64,000 bases of DNA from Mycteria americana (GCF_035582795.1 NC_134367.1:20378062-20442061), one strand, 5' to 3'; numbered from the stretch's first letter, positions 1-14,700 are shown. Notes: generated by a model not told the origin, from the sequence alone. Made by a program: numbers and translations.

Positions 1-3000
1 ACAAATGACTATTCTTACATCCTGTGTGACAGTTCCATAGAATACCAAAGTCCCAAACAATTCTTCAGAAAATGAAAGCCTGATCTTGCAAGTATATGCA
101 CATATGCAAATGTCTATTAGTTTCTGTTAGGCTACTCAATGTGTTACAGTAAACACGCACAAAACTCTTTGCAGGGTTCAGGCCTAAAGCTCTGTTCCTC
201 CAAGTCATTATGTCACTTAGATGCAGAAATGGCTTCGCTCATGGCAAAGGGTTTATAAGTTAGAGAAGTCCAGCAGTGTATTCAAGGACCCTATTAGAGA
301 GAGCAAACAAAAAACTATCATCGCTACAAGACACTGAAGAGTTCATTTAGATTACAAACTAAAATGTCAGATTCCTAACAGTTTGTCTTTCAGAACAATA
401 TTCATTTCAACATATGTGAATTGAGATGTCTTCAGGCATCCTGAGGTTCACCAGTCTTGATTCAGTTGCTCTAGACTAAGTCAGATAACTGGCAGATATG
501 ACACAGAAGTAAGGACAACAATATCCTCAGAAACAATGCATGATACAAAATTAAGTTTATAATCTTGCAAATGGTCACTAGCAATGCTGGAAATCCTGAG
601 CGTACAAATGGTGTTGAACTGAGTGTCTGTTCAGACTCTAGAGACAATAGCAATGGAAACAACAGTGATAATAGAGCTCCCCATCACAGATTGCCAATAC
701 TTGAATATAAATGATATGTACAAATGAACTATGTCAAGTAGCTAAAAATACTATGGAGAAGTACAGAAAAATTACAGAAATACCAGCTCAGCAGTAGTAA
801 TGGTTTTTTGACAAAGATACACAATATTTTTAATTGGATTCTAGAGACTAAATAAAGCAGAACTCCATGAGGAATAAAATGCAATGAGCCTGAAAGCACA
901 GCCTGGAGATGGAGTACGATTTTATCAACGCCAGCAAACATGTATCTTATACATGTTTTTCTCATATGAATAACCTTTTTCCATGAGATATATCCATTAA
1001 CCTCTGCATAATTAATAAATGTTTACATAAGTTATCATATGTCTCCATTTCCCCGTAAATAGGTATGGTCTCACGTCTTCCTTGACAAAGAAGTTCTTAA
1101 AAGCCCTGAAAGTAACGAAAATAGTAATTCTCAAGGAAGAGTAAAGCAGTGAAGCAGTATAGATTCATGTCACACTGATTAGATAATATAGCTAAAATTA
1201 ATCACAAGATTGGAAAAATCACACAGAAGAGATTAGCTAAGTAAAAAATCAACAAGTTATCCCCCAAAAGAAGTGAAATAGTGTGTTCACTTATGAAGTA
1301 AATTTGAAACTCTCGACTTTAGAAATAAATATATGTCATAATAATCATTAAATGTTACAAGTTATTGTTTCCAGTGTAAAAATATATGACACCCAATCAA
1401 TCTAGACTTCTCTATCATAAAAAGTTACAGAACAGTTTTGAAACAAAAAACTGTTTTCTTTTTACAGGTGTACCTGCACACAACACCTGTGTACAAAATC
1501 TGTGTATTTACACATGGTGTAATCGAATTAAATGAATGTAAGATTGGATCAGGCATTTCAAATAACAAGAGATATTTTTACTGGAAATACACATTATATT
1601 TATGAAAATGCAATACAATTAATAACATTTTCCATATCAATCATTGTTTTCATACTTCATTTCAACGCTTCATTAGTATTTTTAACAATAAAAGGTCAAA
1701 ATTACATTATAAATTTACACATTTTAAAAAAGGAACAAGCAGTGTCCACTGCTACAGTATGAATGACAAAGAATATATACAAAGTATTGAAAGGCTGATA
1801 TAACTGTGATGTGATGTGGCTGAAGGTACTTGGAAGCCTATATAAATCAGGCTATGATTCAGAAATTCACTTCAAATTCACTTCAAATTTATTTCACCTC
1901 TAGCACCACAGAGTCAAGCACAAGTTTTGCACTGTTAAACAAGGGTCTCAAATATCAGTAATCCTGGTTAGAGTAACAGCACCAATGGAAAGATCCCAGA
2001 AGATTAAGCCACATCCTGCAGTTAAAAACACAACGTACTCAGAATCTACGGATTCAGAATAATTTGTAAGCAGTGTAAAAAAGGTCTCCTCCAAAATCTT
2101 TCAACAAGTAAAGGGTATGCAGAGCTAATAAATTATTAAATAAAAATCATTAAGTCCTGCCACATATAGTACTATGAAAGATACTATCTAATTCATATAA
2201 TCTGCTGCAGCTATCCAAAAATAAAAAGAGACGCTGTATGTAGCTATCACAACCCATATCCTAAAACTGAAACATGGAGCAGTTCTACATTGTATAGGAA
2301 ATGTGTATAATACCCAGTTATGAAAGAATTAGCGCTCCACACCCAAATTCTTTCTTGATTTAACTCTTTAGAAATTAAGGAGGAGTAACACTGCTGCCTA
2401 AACTGGGCCTTCTGAAAGTTAGCCTCAGCTAGTCGGCCCAGCTGCTTCTATACACAAAGGAGAGAGATAGTAATTTCTCATATTGAATCAATCCTGAGAG
2501 AGGTTTATCTCTTTTCATCTTTGCCTAAGATATTCATAACAGAAATATGGTTTCTGCTATGGAAATAACAGAAATCTCATCCAAAAAATAAATTTTCTGG
2601 ACAACACTAAACCTTTCACTGGTGATTTTTGTGTTTGAAAAGGAAAATAAAAAGCATGTGAAGCACCTTGGAAAAAGCAACACTGGGTCTGATTCTGATC
2701 TCATTAACAACTCCTATAGAAAAAGTCTATCTTCTGAGTAAGATTAAAATTTCATGAATTGTGTCTTATAAAAAGTTGCATAATACTTTAATGATAGATA
2801 TGGGATTATTTAGCAGTCTTGATTTTCCAGTCTCCTGTTCATTTCTCTGTACAACAAAGCCTCTCAGAAAAGACTAAAGGCATCTCTTCTTCTGCATCCA
2901 GCACACTTCATAGCTACATTGCACCATAACAAAGGTACATTCCTGTTATTAATCTGCCTTATACTATCTATAGAAAGAAGCAACAAGAAAAGTAGAAGTA

Positions 3001-4154
3001 CAGTACATTCCAGGCATGCAACAAGAAGAAAGGAGAAAAAAAGGAAGAATACAATTTATTTGACTTCAAGTGGGCTTTTTCTGCACTGTGGAAGTGGCTA
3101 TCAAATTAAACAGGATTTAAATAGCATCAGAGCTAATTCAAACTTTTAAAACACAAAAAAGTCTATCAAAATGTCAGTGTAATCAGTCCTTTCATGAGCT
3201 TCACTGATCACAAAGCTATTTTTTCAATATCTGTTGCATCCAAGTACCTATCTGATTTACTTAAATAATTGTCAGCGATTAGGAAGATAACCTATATCAA
3301 ATCTGAAAGGGCATTCAAAACAAATTGCATTTTTCACTGTGATCTCTATGAGATATATTTGTCAGTTTGTAAAATCATATGACAATGTGACTTTTACTGA
3401 TTTTTTTATGCTGACAAAAGCTGTAGTGTAACTAAATTAAATCAGAAAAATACCCTTTATTACTACAACTTCATTTGTGAAATCAGTATAAACCGTATCT
3501 AAAAAAACAACCATACTCTTCTGCTAGTATAAGTCTTGCTACAGTTAGAGGTGCATCTAATACAAATATTCTGTCAAAGAGATATAGCATCAAACCCTTT
3601 CTAGAACAGACAACACAAACTTGTTCAGAGCTGTTAATTTTAAAACCCTCAACACTTTGTTCTTTGAATTATCCACCTGATAAGTGTGATCTTAAAACTG
3701 AGATAAGATTGGATACAATTTCAAAAAGACTCACCTGAAATGTAAAGGAAAAAAAAGGGCACTGCTGGCCTGTCCGCACTTACTATTACTGTACATAAAA
3801 TAACTGCTAGGAGCACTCATATACAAAATTCCCAATGCATTTTATTGTGTTCATTATTAACAGATTTGAATAAAATCTGCTCCATATATCAGTGCAGACA
3901 TCACAAAAACTCTTTTATACCAGAACTTAAATTGAAGGTATGGTGCTACACATTTATCTATGAAAGGAAGTATAAACTGAAGAAGTAGAACCCAAAACAC
4001 GTCTCTTTTTCCTATATCATGTAATCAGTCCCCAAGTTATACCACCCATTGTGTTACTTCCTTATATGAAAATAATTAAAATTACAGTGCTACAACTTTG
4101 ACTAATTGCATTAATATGTAACAGCCTGAACCAGTCTCAAACTACATCTATATT
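1..4154. other. AT-rich unique sequence
   Basis: No repeat or clear gene is recognised. Two weakly supported minus-strand splice-flanked segments (1071-1105 and 3677-3734) are discussed as findings. Confidence 0.5.
1464..1490. repeat. Short inverted repeat ACAGGTGT / ACACCTGT
   Basis: An 8-bp perfect stem with an 11-base loop. A second imperfect stem (aacagtttt and aaaactgtt) lies just before it at about 1431-1457. No transcript context is known. Confidence 0.6.
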
Positions 4155-4656
4155 TCAAGAAGGGCAAGCGGGAGGATTCAAGGAACTACAGGCTGTTCAG
4201 TCTAAGTCCCTGGGATGGTTATGCAGCAAATCCTCCTAAAAGCTATTTCCAAAGACATGAAAGACAAAAAGATGACTAGAAACAGCCCACATGAATTTCC
4301 TAAGTGCAAATCATGGCTGACCAATTCGATTGCCTTCTACAATGAGATGACTGGCTTTGTAGACAAGGGGAGAGGAATACATGTTTACTTTCACTTTAGC
4401 AAGGCATTAGATACCACCTCCCTCAGTACTCTTGTAGCCAAAGTGGTGAGACACATATTGGGTAAGTGTACAGTATTGTGTGAGGAAAATTGTCTGGATT
4501 GTCGTGTTCAGACGTCAGCTGCACAAACTCCAGCTGGCTACTCCAAACTAGTAGTATCCCTTGGAGATCAATTCTCGGGCCAATACTATTTAATGTCTTT
4601 ATGAACAAACTTAATGTGATAGAGTGCACTCTCAGCAAGTTTGCAGACAGTATCTA
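4155..4656 (+). mobile_element. Old CR1 LINE fragment (reverse transcriptase region)
   Basis: The plus strand reads a decayed CR1 reverse-transcriptase segment. The 4215-4604 frame contains LTNSIAFYNEMTGFVDKGRG and a degraded FSKALDT motif, corresponding to the better-preserved CR1 copies at 52.5 and 53.5 kb in this window. It ends at a G-rich run near 4659. Both ends are truncated, and the divergence indicates an old insertion. No function is expected. Confidence 0.75.
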
Positions 4657-6919
4657 AAGGGGGGGGCGGGGGAAACTCTTCCAGTTGGCAGTATGCATAG
4701 GGCCAAACTTCTCTTAATAAGAGAAGAGTAGCCATATATCAAGCTAGGCCATGCCACTTTACATCAGGACCAGAGAAAGGTCCCTAGTTTGTTTTATTTA
4801 GCTGTATAGATGTAGCCTCAGATGCAGATGATGAAACAAGCTAAAGAACTAACACGCCATAAAATATGTAGTTAGTAAAAATCAGAAACAATGGCAATGA
4901 ATGATTTAAACAGTGTGATCATTAATAGAACAGAGATATTGAAATTCTCACAGTTTAGAAACAGAACATAATGCTTTTGGACTAATAGCTTGTATATCAA
5001 AATATGAAAAAGCTTAGGCTTATCCAAAATAGATCATTAGCTGTTCAGCAGTTTTGAAGTTTTTAAAATATAGATGAGGTCATGGAAAGTCCCAAGGAAT
5101 GAAAACAAAAGGTCCAAAGGATGCGCATTCTTAGTGTAAAACAGCCTGTCAGTGCACAGCAGTTTATCAGTCCATCAAAATAGTAGGTCAAATTATTCTG
5201 TTATACTCGATAGATGTGAACTTAATTAAAGATGATTCTGAAATTTCTTGGATGGATTAAATGATAAGCATTTACAAAAGCTAACAAATTGTACATTATT
5301 ACAACTGCTTTGTGTAAGCTCTAACCCATCACCAATAACCATACCCAGGAGGAGAATGCTTGAACAAAATACATGTGTGCTAAGAGGTGTTAGAAATGTA
5401 GGATTTCTATCAGAACAATTAAGGATGTTTTCTGAATCATTTTGGTAATCTAAATTCACAAAATAGCCATTTTCAAGTTAACAGGTATACAAGAAGTGCA
5501 AAAAGAATCTTCTATAAATGATAGCCAACAAGCTTCAATGGGAATTCATCGCTCAAAGTGACTATTCATTTAACCCATACTCATTCCTTCAGCAACTTGT
5601 TCAAGCCACGTAGATGTGAAAGATTGCAGCTAAAAGTTCAAATCCATAGATTCAAGATTTTTAATCTACATACTTTAGTGTGTTCAAGATAAATTAGAGA
5701 TACAAAGCACAGCCTGAAAATCTGCAATTCTAGCTCTAGGTGACATAGAACTGTAATGTACTATTTCCTTTTCTAAACTTCTTGGTAAGTGACTTCTTTT
5801 TAACGCAGCAATGACTGCATGGATAACATACCTTTTGAATTACCAGGCTTTCTGCAAATCAAGTCATGAACATTTTTCACTTTCCATGCTGTCTTCTTTT
5901 TCTGGAATGCAAGCTACCAGAATTTCACTTTTGTAAGGTCCAGAGAAATCATATTATTTCAGGACTGCAAGAACTGGTTCATAAAGAGTGGTTAAAAGAA
6001 CAAACGTCTAGAGAAACTTCATATAAAGTACTATATTCATAAGATAGTGTATTTACATATATAAATACATTTACATATATACACATAAATACATATAAAA
6101 GCATACAAACATGCTAGCTGCCTAAATAATATTTACTAATGCATGTTCAAAATGGTAGACTCCAAATTGTTGTTCAGAATTATAAATTCCATTGAAGTAT
6201 TGAGAATTTCCAACACACTTTTAAATAAAGATCTTGGGCCATGAAATAAGGCAGAATTATTTACAGGAATAGTGAGAAATACAGTTAGGCATGGAACAGA
6301 CCTATGGAAGGCTGTACAAAATAAAAAGCTTATAGTTAGTAAAATAAGCCACAGAAATATTCCAGAGAAATACTGTAAGTTCTATCAGGTAAAAAAATTT
6401 AAAATATTATGGATAAAACACTACAGAAATATACTGGCAAGAAGCTGGACTAGGTGTTTTCCATGCCTGATTCCCATGAGGTAATTTGCCTCCTGTTAAT
6501 TATTTGTACCTCTGCAAACAGATTTTCATTCATTGCACATACAATACCACTTGGGTAGTATTTTGCATCATGACCATGTTGCTCAACTATCAGAAAATGT
6601 TTTCAGACAAACCAAGCAAATAACAAACACCTGCTTGGCATGCTGACTCTAACGAATAGATTGTAAACTGTATCTAAGAAAGCAGTGTTAACAAACTACC
6701 ACCTGCTAAAGCATCATTCTAAGACAAAATATCTAGGATAATTCAGTTCAATTATAAACCTGATTGATTTCATCTGCAGGTACATTCAGTCTAAATCAGT
6801 ACACAAAGAATAGAGTTTACACTTTTGTGAACAGTGGCCTTTCAGTAACTATATTGTTCTACTTTCTGGTGCAGCATCTAAAGTTTCATCAACTTTAAAT
6901 CAGTTGAATACTTAAGATG
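4657..6919. other. AT-rich unique sequence
   Basis: It begins with a G-run at about 4659-4672 after the CR1 break. A TATATA/CATA-rich stretch lies near 6040-6110. Nothing else is recognised. Confidence 0.5.
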
Positions 6920-7034
6920 CACATTTTATGAGATGTTTAGTAGGCATGGAGGTGTTGGGTTGGCAGTTGGACTAGATGATCTTAGAGGTCTTTTCCAGCC
7001 TTAATGATTCTATGATTATATGATTCTATGATTT
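6920..7034 (+). mobile_element. CR1 LINE 3' end fragment
   Basis: The segment contains the typical CR1 tail, with ttggactagatgatcttaga followed by gaggtcttttccagcc, and ends in degenerate repeats of ATTCTATG. Only the last hundred or so bases of the element are present, the usual 5' truncation. Confidence 0.85.
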
Positions 7035-9439
7035 AACCCAAAATCATTAAAATATGCAAGAAAAACTAAAGTAAGGTTACTGTTGTTAATAAATTCAAAC
7101 AGGACTGCATTTGCTAGATGTCGGTAAAACAAATTTTATATGGTCTATGCAATAAGTATTATTGTTGGTAGTCAGAAATACCCCTGCTGAAAAGTAAAAC
7201 CGTTGGATTTGAGGAAAATAAATGCTCCAAAATTTAGTGTTTAAAGTAAACCTGGTTGCATACATTTCAAAATAAAGTTATATCAGATGCTTGCATGCTA
7301 CTTGCTCCTTGTCTCTCTAATGCAGTATTTTCCTAACATCTCTCTAGTAGAGGTTTCATTTCCGCTCTCTGTATGTAAACAGTTGTGTATATACCGGCAG
7401 TAAAAAGGAGAGAAACATCCACCCTCTCTGCCTCCAAAATACAGGTGCCACCCTGAGTCAATTTTTCTGACTTTCATTTATAGCTGTAGAGGGAATACAC
7501 ACCAATTAAAATGGGTCTAACATATACTAGAAAAGCTGACCTTTTCTAGTCTTACTCAACAGATTTGTTCCCTATTTTATCTGAGTCATGTTTGCTCATA
7601 ACCTGCTAAAAGTGAGATGGTATTATATCTTTATTTTAATTAGTAATGCAGAGATAGTACAACTATGAATATTGACCCACATTTGATTATTGCTCATAAA
7701 TCATCAACCGAATCTCTCATTAAGGGCCTCTTCCCACCAACATTACCTACCTCATATGAGGTAAAATGAGAAAATCTGTCCCTGAATTTAGTCAGTTATG
7801 ATAAAAACAGAACTAAAGGACACCATATTTTCAAACTCACTTTAAAACACAGCAGTTCTCCTAACATAGCATTATTTTAGCTTCTAATTGCTAGATCTAA
7901 TTAGGAAATTAATTTTTTTGTCTCAGTACTAATTTCAGTATTTTTAATTTAGTTCATGTTCTGATTGAAAAAGGAAAATCAAATTATTGGAAAAATTCAT
8001 AGAGCTATGAAAAGGTTTGAATCCAAAATGACCTAATTCCTGATTGAAAAAGAGAAACAGTCAATTGAATCTCAGTCTCTCCACTGGAAAACTGTGGGGT
8101 TTAGTCACCTTACATTTTCTGATAGTTCAATTTTTCACATAAATACTACCACTAAACCTACTTATTGCTCTGCATATTACTGTTCATGAATGAGTATGAC
8201 ATTATGTTTATCACCATATGCAGTTTTCAAAATCTTTCTAGAGGCATTTTTTTGCAGGCTTTTATATACTGACACAGGGGTTGGAAGCTGTACAAGTTCC
8301 AGATATGACAGTACCCCCATATACAGCCTACAATGTAAAAAATAACTTCATTCCAAAGCCATTACTTACTAAGTATATGCTCTTAACAATAGTCCAGGCT
8401 TACTCATGCTAGAACTGTGATAGCACCTTCTGTACTATTGCTTCCTAGCTGAACTTATACTTGCATTTAAATATACATATATTTCCCCCAAATTTACAGT
8501 ACTTCTTTTAGCTTGCTGCTCAGGATTCTTCTGTTCAGAAAACAGTAGCTGGTTTTTTAATTAAATATTTTCCTGAATATCCTCAGAGGCAGAGTATCCA
8601 TTTCAACCTATGCCAAAAAGTGTACAGCAGTTAATCCACTGAATATTTAAGTGCAATCCCATTATCAGCATTTTCAACATTGGTTTCATTTGGAATTTTA
8701 CACATTGAAAATGCATAAATAAATAATATTTACTTTTCACATATGCAACTGCTGCAATTGCAAATTCTTTCAAGTTACACATACATTTTTTAAAGGTATT
8801 TAATTATTTCTACAGTATTCCTACACTTTTTCTAAGAGTTACAGAAATACACAAACTGAAGAGCTTTTTTTTTCTGAGTAATGTAATAATGTATGTATTG
8901 ATATTCTGAATCAATACCTCAAATTTTTGCCATAAATATGTGTGGTTATATATGCATTTGTGCGTGCATATGCACACTTATACAACACAAATACAGAGGG
9001 CCAATTTCTCTTTGGATTCAAGTCCGAGAGCAAGACTCAAGTTTCGCTGGAATCTGTCTTCTAAATACAAGGAGATAGCATAAATGGCTTTGCCTTTTCT
9101 CATGCAAGAAAATGTAACCTCAGCAAGATCAGCTTGTAGAAATAGTGTTAGCATGGTGGTCTACAGAGGAAGGGAAATGAAATAGAAGACTATAATGGTG
9201 GCCAGTAGTCATCTCCTAGTCTGAGGAAGCATTATATTTTATTTCCTCCTACAGTGGGCATTTACTCAATCACACAATGTGAACACAATTTCAGTTAAAA
9301 GCAAATGAAAGAGAGTCATGACAAACTTTTTCATAACTCAGTGTCTTAGGATAATGTCATAAGGCCTGAGTTTAAACCCATTCAAACTAAGGGCCATGAC
9401 TTGTATTACCTATCTTGCCCTTACCAGCTCAGATGGCTC
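7035..9439. other. AT-rich unique sequence
   Basis: No repeat, exon or RNA gene that can be supported. Confidence 0.5.
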
Positions 9440-9966
9440 ACACCTGGCATTCAGGCTTTTACAAGCCGGAGCAGGGGCAAGGGGAGGAGCTCATTGCAAT
9501 GTTCAACCCTATGGTCTGGTCCAAAGGGACCAGGGGTGGAGATTGTAATGGAAATACCTTTAAATTGTTGTAACGCATGATTTGAGTTGCATGTTATAGG
9601 AAATATTATAGCTGGAACCACCTGAACCAATGGAGGACAAGCCTTACAAGAAGCTGTGCAAGCGCAGCAGTGACCCGACCTGAGCTGGCTTTGGTGCCCA
9701 GTAACTCCATGCAACACACCACCTCTCCTGTCCTGAGTGACCACCATAAGAGATGGAGTCCAAAGTCATGGACTAAAGGAACTCAGTGGACACTTTGTGG
9801 ACATCTATGGACATTTTATAGACATTTCACAGGGGTGGTCCATAGACTAAGGGAATTATATCTGTGTATTATATCAAAGGATGGGAAGGGTGGTGGGTAA
9901 TGAGAATGTATTGGATAGTGTGAGACCTGAGCATGACGTAAATGGTGTGGAATAAGGGGTGGAGAA
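9440..9966 (+). mobile_element. ERV-L-like internal region, 3' part
   Basis: This stretch runs into the LTR at 9967 through a purine-rich tract (gtggaataaggggtggagaa). It is related to the minus-strand internal sequence at 16796-17690: both have the purine tract, a methionine-glutamine-histidine segment and an SPVL-like coding relic. There is no open coding frame of length; it is a decayed 3' end of an endogenous retrovirus. The upstream edge is approximate and no 5' LTR is seen. Confidence 0.7.
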
Positions 9967-10543
9967 TGTGCTGGTTTTGGCTGGGATAGAGTTAATTTTC
10001 TTCATAGTAGCTAGTATGGGACTATGTTTTGGATTTGTGCTGAAAACAGTGTTGATAACACAGGGATGTTTTAGTTGTTGCTAAGTAGTGCTTATACTAA
10101 ATCAAGGACTTTTCAGCTTCCCATGCTCTACCAGGTGCACAAGAAGCTGGGAGGGGGCACAGCTGGGACAGCTGACCCCAACTGACCCAAGGGCTATTCC
10201 ATATCATATGACATCATGTTCAGCATATAAAGCTGGGGAAGAAGAAGGAAGGGGGGGACATTCGGAGTGATGGCGTTTGTCTTCCCAAGTCACCATTACG
10301 CGTGATGGAGCCCTGCTTTCCTGGAGATGGCTGAACACCTGCCTGCCCATGGGAAGTAGTAAATGAATTCCTTGTTTTGCTTTGCTTGTGTGCGCGGTTC
10401 TTGCTTTCCCTATTAAAATGTCTTTATCTCAACCCACGAATTTTCTTACTTTTGCTCTTCCAATTCTCTCCCCCATCCCACTGGAGGGGAGTGAGCAAGC
10501 GGCTGTGTAGTACTTAATTGCCGAGTAGGGCTAAACCACAACA
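9967..10543 (+). mobile_element. ERV-L-like LTR (3' LTR of fragment)
   Basis: The LTR is 577 bp, starting TGTGCTGG and ending CCACAACA. It carries a TATA-like motif (gcatataaagctgg, about 10217) and a polyadenylation signal ATTAAA near 10412 before gtctttatctcaaccc. The same family occurs at 15335, 16195 and 31752. It is joined directly to internal sequence on its 5' side, so it is the 3' LTR of a partial provirus rather than a solo LTR. Confidence 0.88.
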
Positions 10544-11691
10544 GTGGATCACAATCTGAGATTTCCTATTTTCCACGTGCATTCTACAGGAAGCATAAGT
10601 GACTATACTGAGATTACAAATTTGACTAAATAACATCATGCTTAAAAAGTAGATGCTGTAATTATGATCATAAATCTTCTTTGTGAATCCTGTCCCCATT
10701 TTTTAAAATCATTGAGTAAACTATTACATTGCCTCAGCATCAAGTGGCACTAGCCCTTCCCAAGAGCTTTCAGTCTCAACATTCATATGCTGCAGGTATA
10801 TTCATATTCCCATAATCAAAATAGTGACAATGCTGTCTTTAAAATGAGATTTGCTTCTTTATTTCAATTCATTGATGTAAGTATACAAAGAATTAGTGTA
10901 GGCATTCCTTTTATCATAAGTAACACAAAGACAAATGGTTCAATGACGGACAGATTCTGACACAGCAGCTATGCTTTTCAGATTAATCATTATCTCATAA
11001 AGCATATGTATAGTATGATTTTATTAATCTTACTGAAGTCAATGATAAAGCACACCCTAATTTCAGTGAAACCAGGATTTCTGCCAGGGAATTCATCACA
11101 TGAACCTTAAGAGCTGCCTTTTCTGTTACAACACTGTTAAAGAATGAGGCAAATCTAAGTCAAGTTTGTAAAAGACAAGTGAGTATTTGAGGTAGAATGA
11201 AAATAAATATATTCAGGCAAAAGAACTTACATAAATAGACTTATTTCTATTGCTTCCATAGGTATTCACAAGAAAATCTCTGTGAATTGTATTGCATTTT
11301 AATTTTTGGTTGCAAAAGGAAAAGGGGGTGATGTTTGTATCCACAAGTCAAATGGAGTTCAATTTTCAGTTAAAACTGATTCAATGATGCTGCTATTTCA
11401 TGAGTTACTACTGTAACAATGACAGAAATATGATTACTGAATGCTACAGGAGTCCCATCACCTTTTAATAATACAGATGTCCTGAGGTAAATGGTTCATC
11501 GACATTTCAGCCACATCAGAACCAAACAAAAAACCAAGCTCATGCAAGTCTTCATTCCACCCCTTAATCAAAACATCAAAATTGGTTTCATGTTCAGAAT
11601 CAAATGCAAAATGCTTTACATTCTGTATTAAAAATCTACCTTACATTTAAAATATGCACACTCTCACACTTAAAAAACAAGGAAATCTAAC
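10544..11691. other. Intron or flank of the minus-strand gene
   Basis: Unique AT-rich sequence after exon 11692-11754 in the direction of transcription. Nothing is recognised. Confidence 0.45.
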
Positions 11692-11754
11692 CTCAGTCAC
11701 AGTACTTCTGGTATGTGCTGTAATTTCTTCTTCTTGCACATTCTCAGCTGGAAC
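11692..11754 (-). CDS. Internal exon of unidentified minus-strand gene
   Basis: A 63-nt segment (21 codons) follows the acceptor gatttttatgtatgtag and ends GACTGAG/gttag. The peptide is VPAENVQEEEITAHTRSTVT plus Glu; it is acidic at first and then Thr/Ser-rich. Both ends are on codon boundaries, which agrees with exon 15110-15207 ending on one. The donor is the weakest part (gttag rather than gtaag/gtgag). The exons that follow are not certain; a segment at 3677-3734 would fit the phase. The family is not recognised. Confidence 0.72.
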
Positions 11755-14700
11755 CTACATACATAAAAATCAAATTAGCTCTTCCTAATTTACAGAGCTT
11801 GTATACTAGTCATTAAAACTTCCCTTATTCTAGTTTCATTCTAACTTTTATCATTAATTTCATCTTAACTTTTTTCCTTACTTTTAACTTATATTCAGTG
11901 GTAATACACAAAGAATGAAATACTAATTCTTTAATTTATGAATCAAAATAAATACGAAATAAGTATTTACATATATATTAAGAAGCAGAAGGTCTGATCT
12001 GAAGACCTGACTCAAGTGAAAACTCTTTTTTACTTCAGGGATAGGTATACACTTCAGCAAGGTTTTTGCTTAAGTAAGAGCTGGAGGATTTGGCTTAAAG
12101 TGGTAAAATAATGAATTACGCTAATTTCATATTCACAAAGACTCTTATAAATAATTTAGCCAGATCAAAATTACTGTTCATGTATGAAAGTGAATTAGAA
12201 CAACCATAGGGAACAAAAAGTATCACAATTACAATACTAAAACCATTATAACCTTAATCCACTAAACTGAAAAGGCTAACATTTATCTTATTATAAGATT
12301 ATTGAGAAAACACTTATTTTAAAGAAGCAAGGCATTAGAATGATGATTTTTGATCTTTTTAAAATTTACAGAAATTTAAACAAACACTGTCTTGGATTTG
12401 TGACATCTTCACTAATGAAAACACAGACAACATGTTTTCTGCAGTTTTTTTAGGATTTTAACAAAATTAATTGTCCTTCTTGCTCTTCTGGCACATAGAC
12501 TAAATATGCTGGGCCACATTCTGTTCATATTTTTAACATGCCATCATGGCAACTTTGACTAGCAGAGGACAATAAGCAGTAGTCTTTGGTCCACTGTCCC
12601 AATGCTTAATTTCCCTTTCAGTATTGTAATAAACCTTTATCTGTAAAAGTACCGAAGTTTTACTTTTCAAAGACACATGCAAATGTGTTGGATTTGATAA
12701 AAAGGGTTTACACACAAACATTCATCGAACACACTGAGTAAAAAGGATAAGAGGCAGAGAAATAAAAATTAACTAGAAGGCTTTGTTTGAGAAGAACACT
12801 GCAATACTTACAGAAAATTACAGGAATCTTATTAATTAAATTAATAAAATAAATATATGGAAACTACTCAACTAAATACATTCCAAGGAAAGTATCATTA
12901 AAAGTAAAGATGTAACATTCTAGCAATGCAAAATAGCTCTTCTGAAAGATTGATCTTAATGCATATTGGTTCTCCAAGCAAAGAAAAATATTGATATAGC
13001 CCCACAGCTGTTTACCTTGTAATGAAGAAAAATGAGCATCATAATTTTGTATAACAAGTACACTCCAAAAATGAACACGTTTTTACATAAATATTTACCA
13101 TGCCCTTTTATTCATACTTAACATTCTTTATTTCTTATTTAATTAGTTTCTTTTTTTTCCTCTTTGTCTATTGGTTTTGTTTCCATCTCTGAATTCTCTT
13201 AATCTCTCCAGTTCTTTTTCCGTTTGTATCTTCTGTATCTATCCCATGCTTTCCCAAAAGGATCAACTTGCTATACTTCCCTTCTTCCTTATTCTCCCTC
13301 TCCTTTTATATTCCCATTCCATTTTCTGGTAACTCAGTCACATCTTTTCCAACTATACCATCAAGCGTAATATACTGCTGTCTAGCCTTGCAGTTATTTC
13401 AGCATAGATTACTGTGGTAAAGATCATCTCAAAAAGAACAAGTGGCAAACTAGGTATATGTAAAATGGCAACACATCTCAATCTCAATTGACCTTACACA
13501 ATAGGTAGTCAAATGGAAAAAGTACGCAGGTTGGAAACAGCTTCATATACACGGAAGACTGAAGGAGGAAACTAAACTATGAAAGATTATAAAGCTGGTG
13601 CTGGTTTTAGTTGTAGTAGGCAACTATCTTCTAGATGTTGCTGTGGTTTTTACATTTATGACTTGCAGTTAATTATGGAGCAATTGTGCTTTAATGCTAA
13701 AGCCTGTGTGAACTTTCTAGTAAAATCTTCAATGCTGATGCTACTTCACGAGCAGTATCTGTTCTGTGAATAAACAGACGACTTCAACTTTCTGTGCTGT
13801 CAATCTGGCACCTTTCACAAGCTTTGAATTCCCTTTAAAATACAAAAATAAAGATTTCACTGTCAGAACAGGTTTGACCTGACAGATGAATTGAGTGAGA
13901 GATTTCAGCGAGGGTGATAGTTCATTGCCCTTCAGCAATCTCTGTCTCATCTGTGATGAAACCGAAAGACTCTAGCATATTTAATCAGATGTTTTTGCAA
14001 AAAAGAAACATAAAAGCCATCTTTTATCTCAATCTCTTCCCAATATAAATAAAGATAAAATAAAAACTACAGTATCCTGATTAGTACATTTTCCTCTTTT
14101 TTCCCCTATTTTTAAAGTATCACCTACTCCATTTCTGACTTATATGCTTTGGCACATATCAATTATAGTATCACTAAGGAGATATTTAAAGCACAAAATA
14201 GCTGGGTTTTTTTTTTTTACATTTTTTAAACAATATGGATATAATGATATCAAATCATTAAAAGTTGTTTATTTATTGTAACTATTATAAAAATTACTAA
14301 GATGTGAAAATGTACATGCATATAAGGCCCCATTAATTAACCTAAATATCACATTAAATTTAATACAATAAATTAATTTAGTGAATTAATTATCTAACAA
14401 CTTAACATAATGATCAGGATTTAACAATAGATGAAATAAAAAATTTTCATACGTGGTCTTCTCTATTGGTTTTTTGAACTACATATGTGAAATGTTCCTG
14501 TTTATTGTTGTTTTTAATGAGGAGACTCATATGCTTTTAATGATCATTAATATAATTTCTGATTTGCCTGGATAGATTAGAATCAGTTCAGATTTTTTAG
14601 TGATAGAAAATGTATATACATCCATTCAGCACAGCACAAAAATTCAGCACAACACATTCCAACCCTGCCAGAAAAGAAGCACAAGAAAACCTAGGTGTTC

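Noticed and set aside
4423..4638. Minus-strand frame over 4.4-4.6 kb
   Set aside because: Antisense of an old CR1 fragment.
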